From Tubiluchus corallicola (lineage: Eukaryota > Priapulida > Priapulimorpha > Priapulimorphida > Tubiluchidae), in contig JAQGDQ010000194.1 of the NCBI GenBank assembly GCA_030141605.1, positions 126,001 to 158,500 of the forward strand: a DNA stretch of 32,500 nucleotides. Reading direction: 5' to 3'. Both the position numbers and the translations under genes were made by a program. The notes beneath the pieces were generated by a model, which did not search any database, had not been told where the DNA came from, and saw nothing but the letters and a program-made list of their open reading frames with translations. Within the stretch, counting starts at the first letter, position 1. Every line of letters starts with the position of its first letter. This document shows, in pieces, positions 12,294 through 23,200 of the stretch.

Positions 12294-12680
12294 TTAGTAA
12301 GTAATTACATTTTATTATACGTAATGAAAGTTGTGTGGTTTTGCGTACTACAACATAATTAACACAAATAAATTCAATCAGTCATTACAAATATACAGTG
12401 GTACAGAGAATAGTGCAAATTTGCTGAAATTTACTCTTGATAGTGCGAACTGCAACAGGATAGAAGAAAATTAAGGTCCTTGTCGTTTGCGCTCTCTTTG
12501 CGGTCATCGTTTCATACAAATGTGCCACAGGTTACGTTGAAAATTTATATTGAACATTTAACTAGATCTAGATATCTTCACCTTACGCAGAGTTTTTTCG
12601 AAAATGGTGCAAATCTTTGCATGATTTTTATGTTGTTATATATGATAAAAAAACGCATGAAAAAGTATGAATATCGCTAA
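12294..12680. other. Gene-free spacer between two simple-repeat arrays
   Basis: Unique AT-rich DNA with no recognisable feature. Confidence 0.4.
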
Positions 12681-12940
12681 GATAAGATAAGACAAGACAA
12701 GACAAGACAAGACAGGACAGGACAGGACAGGACAGGACAGGACAGGACAGGACAGGACAGGACAGGACAGGACAGGACAGGACAGGACAGGACAGGACAG
12801 GACAGGACAGGACAGGACAGGACAGGACAGGACAGGACAGGACAGGGCAGGGCAGGGCAGGGCAGGGCAGGGCAGGGCAGGGCAGGGCAGGGCAGGGCAG
12901 GGCAGGGCAGGGCAGGGCAAGGCAAGGCAAGGCAAGGCAA
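12681..12940 (+). repeat. Stepwise-changing pentanucleotide array, 52 units
   Basis: An uninterrupted array of 5-bp units in five ordered blocks: GATAA x2 (12681-12690), GACAA x4 (12691-12710), GACAG x27 (12711-12845), GGCAG x14 (12846-12915) and GGCAA x5 (12916-12940). Each block differs from the next by one base. On the + strand the GGCAG block gives GGG runs every 5 bp. The Cys/Pro/Leu/Ser frames on the minus strand come from the repeat and are not genes. Confidence 0.97.
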
Positions 12941-13730
12941 GGTTTCAAAAACACAACTGCAAGCTGCAAGAGCTTACCGACGAATAAATAAAACTATTCA
13001 GCTACGGTTAAAAACTAGGGGATCGTTAAGTTTCGAAGAAATTTAGACTAGAAACTTGTGCGTGACTAACTTCCTTGAGTCAGAGATTAACTGTCCTTTT
13101 AGATTACATGATCGTGTGTGGCACTTGGAAGTAACCCGCACACAGTTAAGCTGTTTATAGACCTACTTGGATTGATTGATTTAAAAAGCATATGTATTTT
13201 GAATATGTTAATTTTTCTATAGTTCACACTTCCATTTCAAGTCAAATTTAATCAATTAATTCAGGAGCCCTGTCGAAAGTTCTTCAGCTGGTATGATACA
13301 AACACGCCTGTAGAAAGGAAGTTTCTATCATTGCGACATTTCCTGTATTTAGCCCACAACCTCGATCTTCGTTATTCCTTAGAAGCTTTAGTTCTTAGGC
13401 ATTAGACGTCATAACAATTTCCACGTACATGACTACTCAGTGAGATTAAAAGTTGTTTTGTATATGGAGTTACTGATTACTTATAGTTATACATATTAGA
13501 ATTAGTGGCGATAAAATCGCAACATTTCAGATCTATAAAATAATATTAACTTGTGTTTCTTATTTACACGAATTATTTAAAAACCTTTAAAAGTCCTTGA
13601 ATACGTAATTGCAAAGTGGTAAGTACGGCCTGACAGTATGATCATGGTTAATCTTTTACTTTGAAATACATATTTACATAAATGACTTCTAGTTGCAGGC
13701 AAAGTTTAATTTAATTACAAGTACACTAAG
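12941..13730. other. Gene-free intergenic stretch
   Basis: No coding exon or repeat array seen. Confidence 0.4.
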
Positions 13731-13823
13731 TACACACAGGCACGCACGACCGCCCACCCGCCCTCACACACACACAAATACTCACGCACGCACGCACGCA
13801 TGCACGCACGCACACACACATGC
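13731..13823 (+). repeat. CA / CACG compound simple repeat
   Basis: Mixed CA, CACG and CCGCC-type units, largely alternating purine and pyrimidine, a composition that can adopt Z-DNA. The Thr/His/Ala-rich frame over it is a by-product. Confidence 0.9.
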
Positions 13824-13833
13824 GTCGTCACAT

Positions 13834-14160
13834 GCTATGCTCGCTTGGTTTGATGATGAAGTCGGATGCTATAGCCATTCTAACAGTTCGCCAGGGTTCG
13901 TACATTTGGGAGTAGTTACATGAAGGGACGCAAAGAGCTTCCCGATCTGCTATCGTCTCAAAGAAGAGGAACAATGGTGCTACGTTGGTTGCTGCAGTCC
14001 TGTACGAGCCTGCGGACTTGGTCTAGCCATCTGGTTGAGGAACACGATGCGAGACGCACGTACTCGGACATCAACTTTTATGGTAAATTGAACACCAGAA
14101 GTCTCCAGACTGCCTGCTGAATACGACCCGGACAGAGCCAGCTCTCCGAGTCTTAACTGC
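13834..14160. other. GC-richer stretch of unknown nature
   Basis: About 320 bp with roughly half G+C stand out from the AT-rich surroundings. Short frames exist (for example 13920-14120 on the + strand), but I recognise no domain and see no clear splice sites. It may be an old exon, a repeat remnant or a regulatory island. Confidence 0.3.
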
Positions 14161-14228
14161 AGTCATTTCTTAATTCTTTTTGCAGAAAAAATTTCACATT
14201 TTAAATTAAAATTTCGTAAGAGTAAATT

Positions 14229-14341
14229 GACAACCGGCATGGAGCACGATGGGGTAGACATATGGCGTGTTACTTAATTCAGTGATTTTAGTCGTACTAC
14301 AGTTTTTTACGTTTTCTTCTCAAATATGCGACAACCGGCAT
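14229..14341 (+). repeat. 12-bp direct repeat pair
   Basis: GACAACCGGCAT occurs exactly at 14229-14240 and again at 14330-14341. The rest of 14161-14644 shows nothing recognisable. Confidence 0.6.
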
Positions 14342-14644
14342 ATCAACACCATCCGCTCTTCGTTACACTGTATTACTAAGCATTTCGCTTACTTGCTGAA
14401 GAGACTTATGTAACTGGAAATAATAACTTAAAATGTTCGTGCTTATTGGTAAAATGTCGCTGGCTTAGCCTCCAGGGTGCGCCACTCACTAACCAAAACG
14501 TATTTGTAATCTCATTGACAAGATACAGTAATTTAAAACTTTACTTAGTTAGTGACATGCGTGTTACGCATTTTCTGATTACTTTTTCAAACTTCAATGT
14601 TATTTAAATTCGTTTCAAACCACCTATCATTAAAATGGCTGCGC

Positions 14645-14656
14645 CTAACGGTCATC
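14645..14656 (+). repeat. Target-site duplication, left copy
   Basis: CTAACGGTCATC, identical to 15999-16010. The preceding base differs (C at 14644, T at 15998), which fixes the length at 12 bp. Confidence 0.85.
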
Positions 14657-14705
14657 TGAAAAAGGGAACCTGACAGATTGCAACAATTGGAGAGGAATAA
14701 CTCTG

Positions 14706-15983
14706 ATGTCAATACCTGGAAAAGTCCTGAGTATAGTGCTGCTAGATCGGTTGAGAGATGCTGTTGATATAAGACTAAGAGAACAACAAGCTGGTTTTAG
14801 AAAAGGAAGATCATGCTGTGAACAGATATTCACTCTCAGAAACATCATTGAGCAATGTATGGAATTCCAACAGCCCTTATTAATCAATTTTATTGATTTC
14901 AAGAAGGCTTTTGACTCTGTTCACAGGCAGTCTCTATGGAAAATTGCTTCTCTGTATGGTATCCCACAGAAATTCATTTCAACCATCCAGAACTTTTACC
15001 AAAACAGCGGCTGTTGTATAAGAACACAAGAGGGAAACACCGAGTATTTCACCATCGAAACTGGAGTTAAGCAGGGTTGCATTATGTCGCCATTCCTGTT
15101 CCTACTGACGATTGATTTCATCATGAACAAGGCGGTTGATGGTAAAGATCTAGGAATGCAATGGAAACAACAACAACGATTGGCAGATCTGGACTTTGCT
15201 GACGATATAGCTCTTCTGGAAACATCAAAAGAAAGCCTGCAACAACTGACCACAAGTATGGAAGAAGTAGCGGGAAAAATTGGATTGAGAATTAGTCAAG
15301 AAAAGACCAAAGTTTTGAAAGCGTGGACAAACCAACAGAATGATGTACATATAACAGTGGGAGGCCAAATGGTTAAGAACGTTACCAGTTTTTCATATCT
15401 GGGCAGTGTGATGATCTGTAATGGAGGTACAGAAAATGACATCAGGGGGAGAATTGGCAAAGCAACAGCAGTATTTAGGAAGATGGGAAAAATCTGGACA
15501 AGCAAGAAAATTGACATGAAAATCAAACTTCGTCTGTACAACGCCATTGTGCTGCCAACGGCTCTCTATGCCAGCGAAACCTGGAAAGTCACAGCGGAGT
15601 TATCAAAGAAACTGAACGTCTTCCACCAAAAATGCCTTCGAAAGATACTAAAAATCTCCTACCGCGACCATGTCACCAATGTAGAAGTTCTTCAACGAGC
15701 GCAGTCATTGCGGTTACAAGATATAGTTACAGAGAGAAGAATGAAACTGGCTGGACATATTCTCCGTCTATCAGAAAGTCGCTACGCCAAAACAGCAGTA
15801 CAGTGGGAACCACCTGGTGGGAAACGAAAAAGAGGTCGGCCAAAAACAACGTGGCGCAGATCCTTCAAAGAAGACCTTCGAGCTGTCAACAGACGTTGGG
15901 AAAACGTAGAGAACGAAGCCGCCGATAGAACTCAGTGGAAAATGCTGTCTGCCCAATGTGCATCAATGCGCAGGAAGGACTAA
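14706..15983 (+). CDS. LINE reverse transcriptase, 5'-truncated but open, 425 codons
   Basis: The frame is open from the target-site duplication; residues homologous to LINE ORF2 begin about 16 codons before the ATG (EKGNLTDCNNWRGITL), so the ATG at 14706 is an internal methionine and not the native start. Visible motifs: QAGFRKGRS (28-36), palm motif A FIDFKKAFD (62-70), GVKQGCIMSPF (120-130), catalytic FADD (164-167), YLGS (231-234), LYASETW (287-293), RRMKLAGHILR (344-354) and basic KRKRGRPKTTWRR (373-385). The endonuclease and N-terminal part are missing, so it cannot retrotranspose alone. The stop codon TAA is the first base triplet of the 3' repeat tail, so there is almost no 3' UTR. 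Annotation pipelines may call it a host gene, but it is transposon-derived. Confidence 0.93.
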   Translation: MSIPGKVLSIVLLDRLRDAVDIRLREQQAGFRKGRSCCEQIFTLRNIIEQCMEFQQPLLINFIDFKKAFDSVHRQSLWKIASLYGIPQKFISTIQNFYQNSGCCIRTQEGNTEYFTIETGVKQGCIMSPFLFLLTIDFIMNKAVDGKDLGMQWKQQQRLADLDFADDIALLETSKESLQQLTTSMEEVAGKIGLRISQEKTKVLKAWTNQQNDVHITVGGQMVKNVTSFSYLGSVMICNGGTENDIRGRIGKATAVFRKMGKIWTSKKIDMKIKLRLYNAIVLPTALYASETWKVTAELSKKLNVFHQKCLRKILKISYRDHVTNVEVLQRAQSLRLQDIVTERRMKLAGHILRLSESRYAKTAVQWEPPGGKRKRGRPKTTWRRSFKEDLRAVNRRWENVENEAADRTQWKMLSAQCASMRRKD

Positions 15984-15998
15984 GGTCTAAGGTAAGGT

Positions 15999-16010
15999 CT
16001 AACGGTCATC
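15999..16010 (+). repeat. Target-site duplication, right copy
   Basis: Exact copy of 14645-14656, placed directly after the TAAGGT tail. The host sequence continues as GCGGGAATTTAAATTT. Confidence 0.85.
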
Positions 16011-17069
16011 GCGGGAATTTAAATTTACAAGTTTGAGCTTTGGGTAAGTGGAGGGTTTTCTTGTGCTTTCAACTTCTTTAACTTAGGCTAGAATATAAAA
16101 GTGCTAGAATGATATAAACCCAAAAGCAAAAACACAGAATGCAGGCGTCACGGTTATAAATTGCACAGAAGCAGCAATAACAAATTAAAATTATTCATTC
16201 CAGCTAATTGTAAAGTACATAATCATGCAATAAACATGTTCTAAAATAAGATTAATCAATGCAGTCCAAAGATTTAAAATAATTAATACCAATATCATAA
16301 TTGAGAAGTTTCAGCTTAACAATTTGCAGTGTCTCCCGTACGTTAGTATGTCTACGTACAAGAGACAACATCAAGTTAACGATACTAGTCTCTAAACTAT
16401 GACTACTATCCTTTTCAAGTCGCTCACACAGATCTTTTGATCTAGTTCCTTTCTGTCATCCGTGGCTCACAGTGGTGGGCACAACCTTCATATTGATTAT
16501 GACCATATACTTTTACTGTTTATATTATTTTTGTTTCTAGTAAATAATAAAAATAATTAACATAAGTCGAACTTCTGTAGCTTCAACCGGCCATTTATTG
16601 TTATCAGCTGCTTATAGTTTTTTTCAAGCATCTGGCAGATAATCTCCATAACCATCTACTATTTAGCCCACGACTGTCACAGATGGCTGAGCCTTTGGAA
16701 CTCATAAAAACTATAAACGTGTACATTTGTTCAATTCGTTTTTACTTAGTCATGTTGATAGAGTATCACTGTGTTTTAGCTGAGTCTAACGATTTATAAG
16801 CGTACACTAATAATATATTTGTGGTTATAATATTATTACAATTATAACTATTATAATTAAAACATAATTTTGCATAATAGTGTGAGGTTTATATTGCAAT
16901 TATAAATTTCCAAGTATGGGGCCCAAGCGATAAGTTATGTCGTCATCGTTGTTGTTGTCGTGGATTCAGTCAAGAACTACTGGTCGTGTCGTATTTATTA
17001 TAGGGTTTTATTGAAACACTGACACTGAATAGAGCAAGCTCCAAGAAAAATTGTGTTCTTTTTAGAACA
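16011..17069 (+). promoter_or_regulatory. SLCO upstream region; likely promoter and 5' UTR
   Basis: No coding exon is recognisable between the LINE and the SLCO start codon. The bases just before the ATG (GTTCTTTTTAG ending at 17065) look like a splice acceptor, so a non-coding first exon may lie further upstream. An E2F-like GCGGGAA occurs at the junction with the LINE (16011-16017). The exact transcription start cannot be placed. Confidence 0.35.
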
Positions 17070-17207
17070 ATGAATCTTACAAAAGACAAGACGTTGGATT
17101 CTCATGCGCCATGTGTGCAGAACAAATATTCTTCTGAAACATCTCACAATGAAATAGTGGAAGAAAAGCGATGTGGCTGGTGGTGTTGCAAGCCAAAATT
17201 CCTGCAA
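17070..17207 (+). CDS. SLCO: SLCO exon 1: N-terminal cytoplasmic tail
   Basis: The ATG at 17070 starts a 46-codon hydrophilic tail that ends in the family-typical CGWW...PKFLQ just before TM1. The donor is CAA|GTAAGA, phase 0. A possible acceptor five bases before the ATG suggests an upstream non-coding exon. Confidence 0.88.
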
Positions 17208-20200
17208 GTAAGAAATCTTTTCTTGAAACAATTAATTTGGTAGAGATGTAATTTGCGAAACTCTACAATTCAGTTTTACTTATGTTACCATTGATGTAGT
17301 ACAGCAAGTTATATACTTTCCAGGTTTTTAATAAGCCAAAATGGATGTTGGTGTGCATGTGCTTGGCAGCGCTAGCTCAGGGTATGACGGTCAATGGTTT
17401 TGTCAACATCTCTATATCAACTATAGAAAAACGCTTCGACTTAAACAGCAAACAGACTGGGCTTGTAGCAGGAATGTATGACATAGGTAAACCTGCTTAG
17501 TCACGTTAATGTTTCCTTCCTGTAACAGCCTTGGAAGATTCAAAATTTCGCATAATCAAATAAATTTGTCACATATTTGCACTAATTTACATCTAAACAA
17601 TGACAACTTTATGACGTGAACATTTAGGTAGACATTTTAGTACCTAATTATTTGGGATATTCAACTTAATACTGTACAATTATGTAAAATTATAAAACGC
17701 ACGTCGATGTAAAATTATAGTTTGAGTGGGGTAAAATGCTGTAAGATGCAATAATCCGCACAGGAGTGGGAGGGGGCGTCTAGCTGATTAATCCGGTGAC
17801 TGAACAACTCCTAATCAGGTCCTGTACGGGGAATATTATACTGTTAGTTCCTGACTGAAACCTGCACGTGCCCAGTCATTCTTGCTATGCCCAACAGTTT
17901 TGAAACGTTGTTAAAACGGTAATAATAATAATAGTAGTAGTATTTTTATTGTCCTTACAACCAACAAGTTTACATGTACATTTACAATAACGATATTGGT
18001 TTACAAATTTTGCGAAAGTATAGCGCAAAATACACAGCAGTGGCAATAAAATTTTTTTAACCTAATAACATCCAAAAAGGTATTTTACACTGTATTAATA
18101 ACCAGATAACAATTTAGTGATAACATTTTAACTAACTTAACTAAAGAACTTAACTAACTATTAAGAATATCACTTAAAAATTTTCCGCAGGTTAATGGAT
18201 TGATATTGTGAAACTCCAGAATATTACTTAAATTTAGATTGTATTTTTCTCTCACCGCTTTTGTTTGTTCACAAACAGTAACGACGTGTTCCTCATCTTG
18301 CAGTACCTTACTGCAGGATACAGCTTTTGGTAGTGTGGGGATAGGGGCATAGAGTCAACGTCCCGGCTCAACTTTCAGTCTGTGAGAAGACGGAACAAAA
18401 CGTTTAAAGTTAATTCTAAGGGCATCTGGAATAGTAAATTTATAAATTTCATGTTGTTCTGTCGAATGATTTAACATTAAGTAAGTGGCGAATCTAGTCT
18501 TAGTCTGACTTTCTCTTGTAATGCATTCTAGGCTACTTCTTGAACTATGAACAAAACAACGATTGAATGTTCTAAAATTCGAGGAATTACTTGGCAGGTT
18601 ATTCATAAGCTCCCAGGCTATAGCTATTGGTTCATGTCATGTAGCTTTTTGCTCATGTAGTCTGCTCTTCTCTTAAGAGTTCTGTCTTTTAACGTTGGCA
18701 TGTCAGCTTCAGCATAACATAATTCATTGGGTGTTTGTAATTTCACCACAAATAAAGCTTTCACAACCTTATTGTACAATACTTCTAAACGTTTAAATTC
18801 ACTCGTTAACCATGTTTCAACTCCATATAACAAGGTACTTGTTGCGCAAGCCTCTGCAACTTTCTCTTTTAACAAAAATGCCATGTTATAATTACGTATT
18901 TTAGCATATGTTTGAATTGTCTTTAACGTGGATTTTCATAATTGAAGACATTTTACCGTCGTCTGTGATAGGAGACCCTAAATACCAGTAAGATTGTGTG
19001 TAATTAACCTGCAAATTGCCACACCCAAAATTAGTTCTACACGTATCTTCATGCGCACCGTTTATAACCATAAATTTTGTTTTTGTTTGGTTAACTGACA
19101 TATACCGAATTTGTCGCAAAATTCTAAAAGTAATTTAAATGTTTCAGTACAGGATTCCCGAGACGTACCAAGAATTGCTGAATCGTCCATGAACAGTAAT
19201 GTATGCAAAGTGTAAAGAAATTCATCCGCTCTGAAATAACTGATTTTTCTCACCAAAAAGTCTGCGTAAAAAACGAACAGAGAACAGCTCATTGGGGCTC
19301 TTTGTTGAAGAACGCAGATTTGAAAACAAACTTTGTACAACTATACATTGCACAAATCATAAGCAAGAACTTCTGACCACAACCTTTATTTTTTAATCGT
19401 TGTAATAACATTAACCTGGGCACCTTGTCATATACCAGTTGGAAATCTACATACAGAAACCTCATTTTGACTTTGCTCGCTTTTGCATACTCGATTAAAA
19501 GTCAAGGGCTAATATTTGATCAATAGACCCCTGCCGGGCTGAGCTCCTGTTTGTTCAAGTCTTGGCTTATACCATAATTCAAATCTTTTTATCATAATTG
19601 ATTCAAACATTTTTCATAGTGCATCTATTATAACAAGGCCCCTATAGTTCTTACACATATTACGAGACCCTTTCTTAAAGATAATTACCAATCTAGAGAA
19701 ACACCATTGTGCAGGATAACAAGCATGATAAAAAATAATGCTAAATTGTGTTATAATAAAAGTTATCCATACGGTTGGTAAGAATCTAAAAATTCCTGGT
19801 TGACTGCCATCCAAACCAGCCGCTTTGTTTGGTTCACATCCATTTAAGGCATCAATACATTCATTAACAGAGATATTAGAGTCTAAAACAGGTATATAAA
19901 GTGCTCCAGCGACTACAAAATCACTCACAGAAACGCTAATTGCCGGATTTAACAAATTTTCAAAATTATCTTTAAATTGAACCACCGACAGCTCTTTACT
20001 GTCAGCTGAAGTTGAAGGGGCCATAAGATCATTCCACCCGATTGCCGTCCATTAAGGTTTGAACAGCTTCGTCTTACACTGTTATGGACAATTCTCACGT
20101 TTTCATTATTTAGCGGGAGAAATATTAGCCTATTTCTAGATTTTGTTATGGTCAATTGAAATTGCAAGTGAATTTTTGGAAATATTATAGTCTAGTTTCG

Positions 20201-23200
20201 TTTATAGGAAGAAATGCACAACGCTTCCATCTATGAGTAGCTGATTAAACTATTATACAATCAAGAAAATACGAAGTTTAGTTTATGGCCTTGCAAGTTG
20301 GATAAAAACAACTAATTCTGTTTAAATTGAAAGATCATTTTTTGGCTACTTGAAGTGTCAGTTTCCTGTAAAAACAGCTGCTGTTCTGCAAATTTGCGTT
20401 TATGAAGAAGTGCAATCAGTTTATCTGCTGATTTTTTCCAGTATGCTTCAACCAATCACTTGCGTGGTCACAACTTTAAACTGTTCACGGCTTTCTCGAG
20501 ATTAAACGTATCAAAATTTTCATTTGCTAACAGAGTTATAAACATTTGGAATGCTCGGGTCTCTTACGTAGTTCTTGTTACCAGTTTTCACTAAAACATT
20601 AGCTAATGTTAATTTACTGCCCTATTGCAACTTTATCCGAAACATGTAGCATTGTCATTGGCGTAATTGGTTCTCTCCATATCGTATAATTGTATAAAAC
20701 GTATTGCATATAGAATATAATTCATATTTAGGTACATTTTATTAGGAACTTTTTAATGAGAGATATTCAATTTTAGGGAATTGTTTTTATAAATTTTATT
20801 TTTGGGCATCCAATTATGCCTTACAGGATCAGCGTAAGTGCGCATGCGCCTGCTGATTCTTACTTTTATACAATTTTAATATATGTATAAATGTCAAATA
20901 AAATTAAGAAAACGTTGTTATTGTTTAAGTATTTCACTATGTTGCGTCAGTGTTTCAGGGTTTAGTTTGACAATAAGTTTATGTCCTCTCTAAAAGTGGC
21001 TAGTTTACCGTCAGTAATCTCCAATACTTCATTGCGGTCTGGTTTGTTGTCGATCTTGTCTTCTGAATTTCGCAACCGCTCATTAATCTGTGATGACATA
21101 GATGCCATTTCGACTTTAACTCCATCTAAAGTAGCTTTAATCGCCGTGATTTCATTAGTCAACGTTGTTAACCTATTGATGACCACAAGTATGTTATCAG
21201 AAGAGTTATAAGTAATATTTTCTGTAGATTCGCACATAGTTTCTAAGTCAAATGAGCACTCCGTGTTTACAGCAGAAGGGATGATCGAGTTGTGTGAACC
21301 ATGGGCTGAAGAATGAGAGTCAGCTATATTTCAATATATTTCAGCTACTGCACTGAGTATGATATTGGTTGCTCATTTTGGAGGTCATGGCCACAAGCCA
21401 AGATGGATCGGATTTGGACTGATCATTTTAGGAATGGGAGGCTTTTTATTCTCAGTACCACATTTTGTAGTTGGGCTGCACAATCCCAGCACATTGGACA
21501 GAAATACCTGTGGAAGTAAGTATGTAAGTATTTCCATTATAGATGTGGTATTTCCATTGTACAATGAATGATTTTGCTAGTTTTTGTGGTCTTTCTGGAG
21601 AATTTTTCTTTGAAATACTGTCTCCTGTCGCTTTCAGCAAACGTGATCAGTATTGTGTAAGTTTAGGTGTTGAAACATGCGAGTAACAACTCTTAGATTA
21701 GTGTTCAATAGGTGGCGTTAGTGCGATAGCGATACATAAGCTAGGTGTTTAATGTAAGGCAGTCACGTGGATATGCACTGATTTTATTTGGTCAATTGAT
21801 GCACATCAAGTTTCTATATAACCGACTTTGGAATGCATCTACTTCTTTCTGCTGTGCAACCTTCAATGTCTAGAGTTCAGAGTATAAAGGAATACCGGTT
21901 CAGTCAAAGCTGTTAACACCTTAAACTTTGTTTAAAGTGAGATCTTTTTGCTGCTGAAAATTTGAATATTTGAACCATGGTTAAACAAATTTGAATTATA
22001 TAAAACTGCAGCTTTTGGCTGCGCTGTACAGACTGAGTAGCAAGGGTTTACCTGTAGCTTTTGAACCGGAATTAAGCAAGTTTTAGTTAGATTGAATTGT
22101 AGCTTTTGTGCATCATCCAACAGTAAAAATATGCAGAATAGTTTTATATTAGTGTTAAATTCTGGCAACCTTACTCTATAATAGAGGAAAAAACACAGTT
22201 TATTAATTTTTTATCTAAGTATCACACAGAAATAAGGAAATGTGCAAAAATGGAAAAAAAAACATGGATTAAAACCGTCGATCTGAATTGCTGCAAACTT
22301 CTCTGGTTGACTGAGTTGTTAGACGAGAAGATGAGCTTCTGAGTCCATCGTCCTTAGTTAAATTGAAGCCGAGTTCCGACTTTTTAATTATTATTTGGAT
22401 TTAAAAAATTAGTAAATTGTAGGTTTATTCAATAATTAATTGGTAATCTTACAAGGAAAATTGTTCGTAATTAGTGCATCTACAGCTCGTCGGTTAGTGT
22501 GAACAGCATTGATGCAGTGTCAGACAGACAAATTTGATATCAGCCGGAGTTTGGAGCACTATTTAATTCACAGAAGTAGTGTGAACAGTATGGATAGTAG
22601 TAACCCTTGAAATAGTACAAAATTTTTTGATGATAATAAACATGAGAAGTTTTTGGTAAGTGGCTAGGTGTTGTTGGGAATGACACTACTTTTTACATTG
22701 CAGCCTTTCAATTTTTCTGTCTTGTGTTTAGCGAACGCGATAGACAAATTGCAGTGTCTGGTCCTAGCAGTCTTATGTTTTTCCAAAAAAAAAAACAATT
22801 AACAATCATTTGCAAATGCCTGCCCATATTTCTTGTCGGAAATGGTGCTGACAAGGCAATGGCATAACAGTGTCTAAGATTAATGACTATGTTCATACAC
22901 TGTGAGATAAAGATTTATTTTAAAATTCGGCCCAATGTGTGCAATAGACGTAATGGACCTATGGTGATGATTATGACGTTGATAAGATTTCTTGTGAGCG
23001 GTGATAGAAATAAATAATAATTTTTTTTGCGCTAGTCAGTAAACACAAAGGGCAAGTAAAACGCTTGGACACGAAAAACGTTTTTTAGTGAGAACAGAAT
23101 CAGATTTCATCATGCAATCACTTGCTTTATCTATCTAATGCGATACCTATTTTATATAATTTGTATTGTAATAGGTGAATTTGAAGAAGATTGTGGTAGT

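Larger units (their letters stand above)
14645..16010 (+). mobile_element. Recent 5'-truncated LINE insertion with target-site duplication
   Basis: The 12-bp sequence CTAACGGTCATC occurs exactly at 14645-14656 and 15999-16010, framing a 1342-bp non-LTR retrotransposon fragment (14657-15998). The element begins in the middle of the reverse-transcriptase frame and ends in a tail of TAAGG/TAAGGTC units (15981-15998) with no poly(A). Truncation at the 5' end, a target-site duplication and a short-repeat tail are hallmarks of target-primed reverse transcription. The open frame and perfect duplication point to a recent event. The element lies about 1.06 kb upstream of the SLCO start codon and in the same orientation. 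The clade looks RTE-like by its C-terminal motifs and repeat tail, but I cannot fix it without a tree. Confidence 0.88.

Noticed and set aside
12628-12969. Cys/Pro/Leu/Ser repeat proteins on the minus strand
   Set aside because: They are translations of the pentanucleotide array; all three minus-strand frames are open because of the repeat.
13693-13923. Thr/His/Ala-rich open frame
   Set aside because: Runs through the CA/CACG simple repeat and has no domain.
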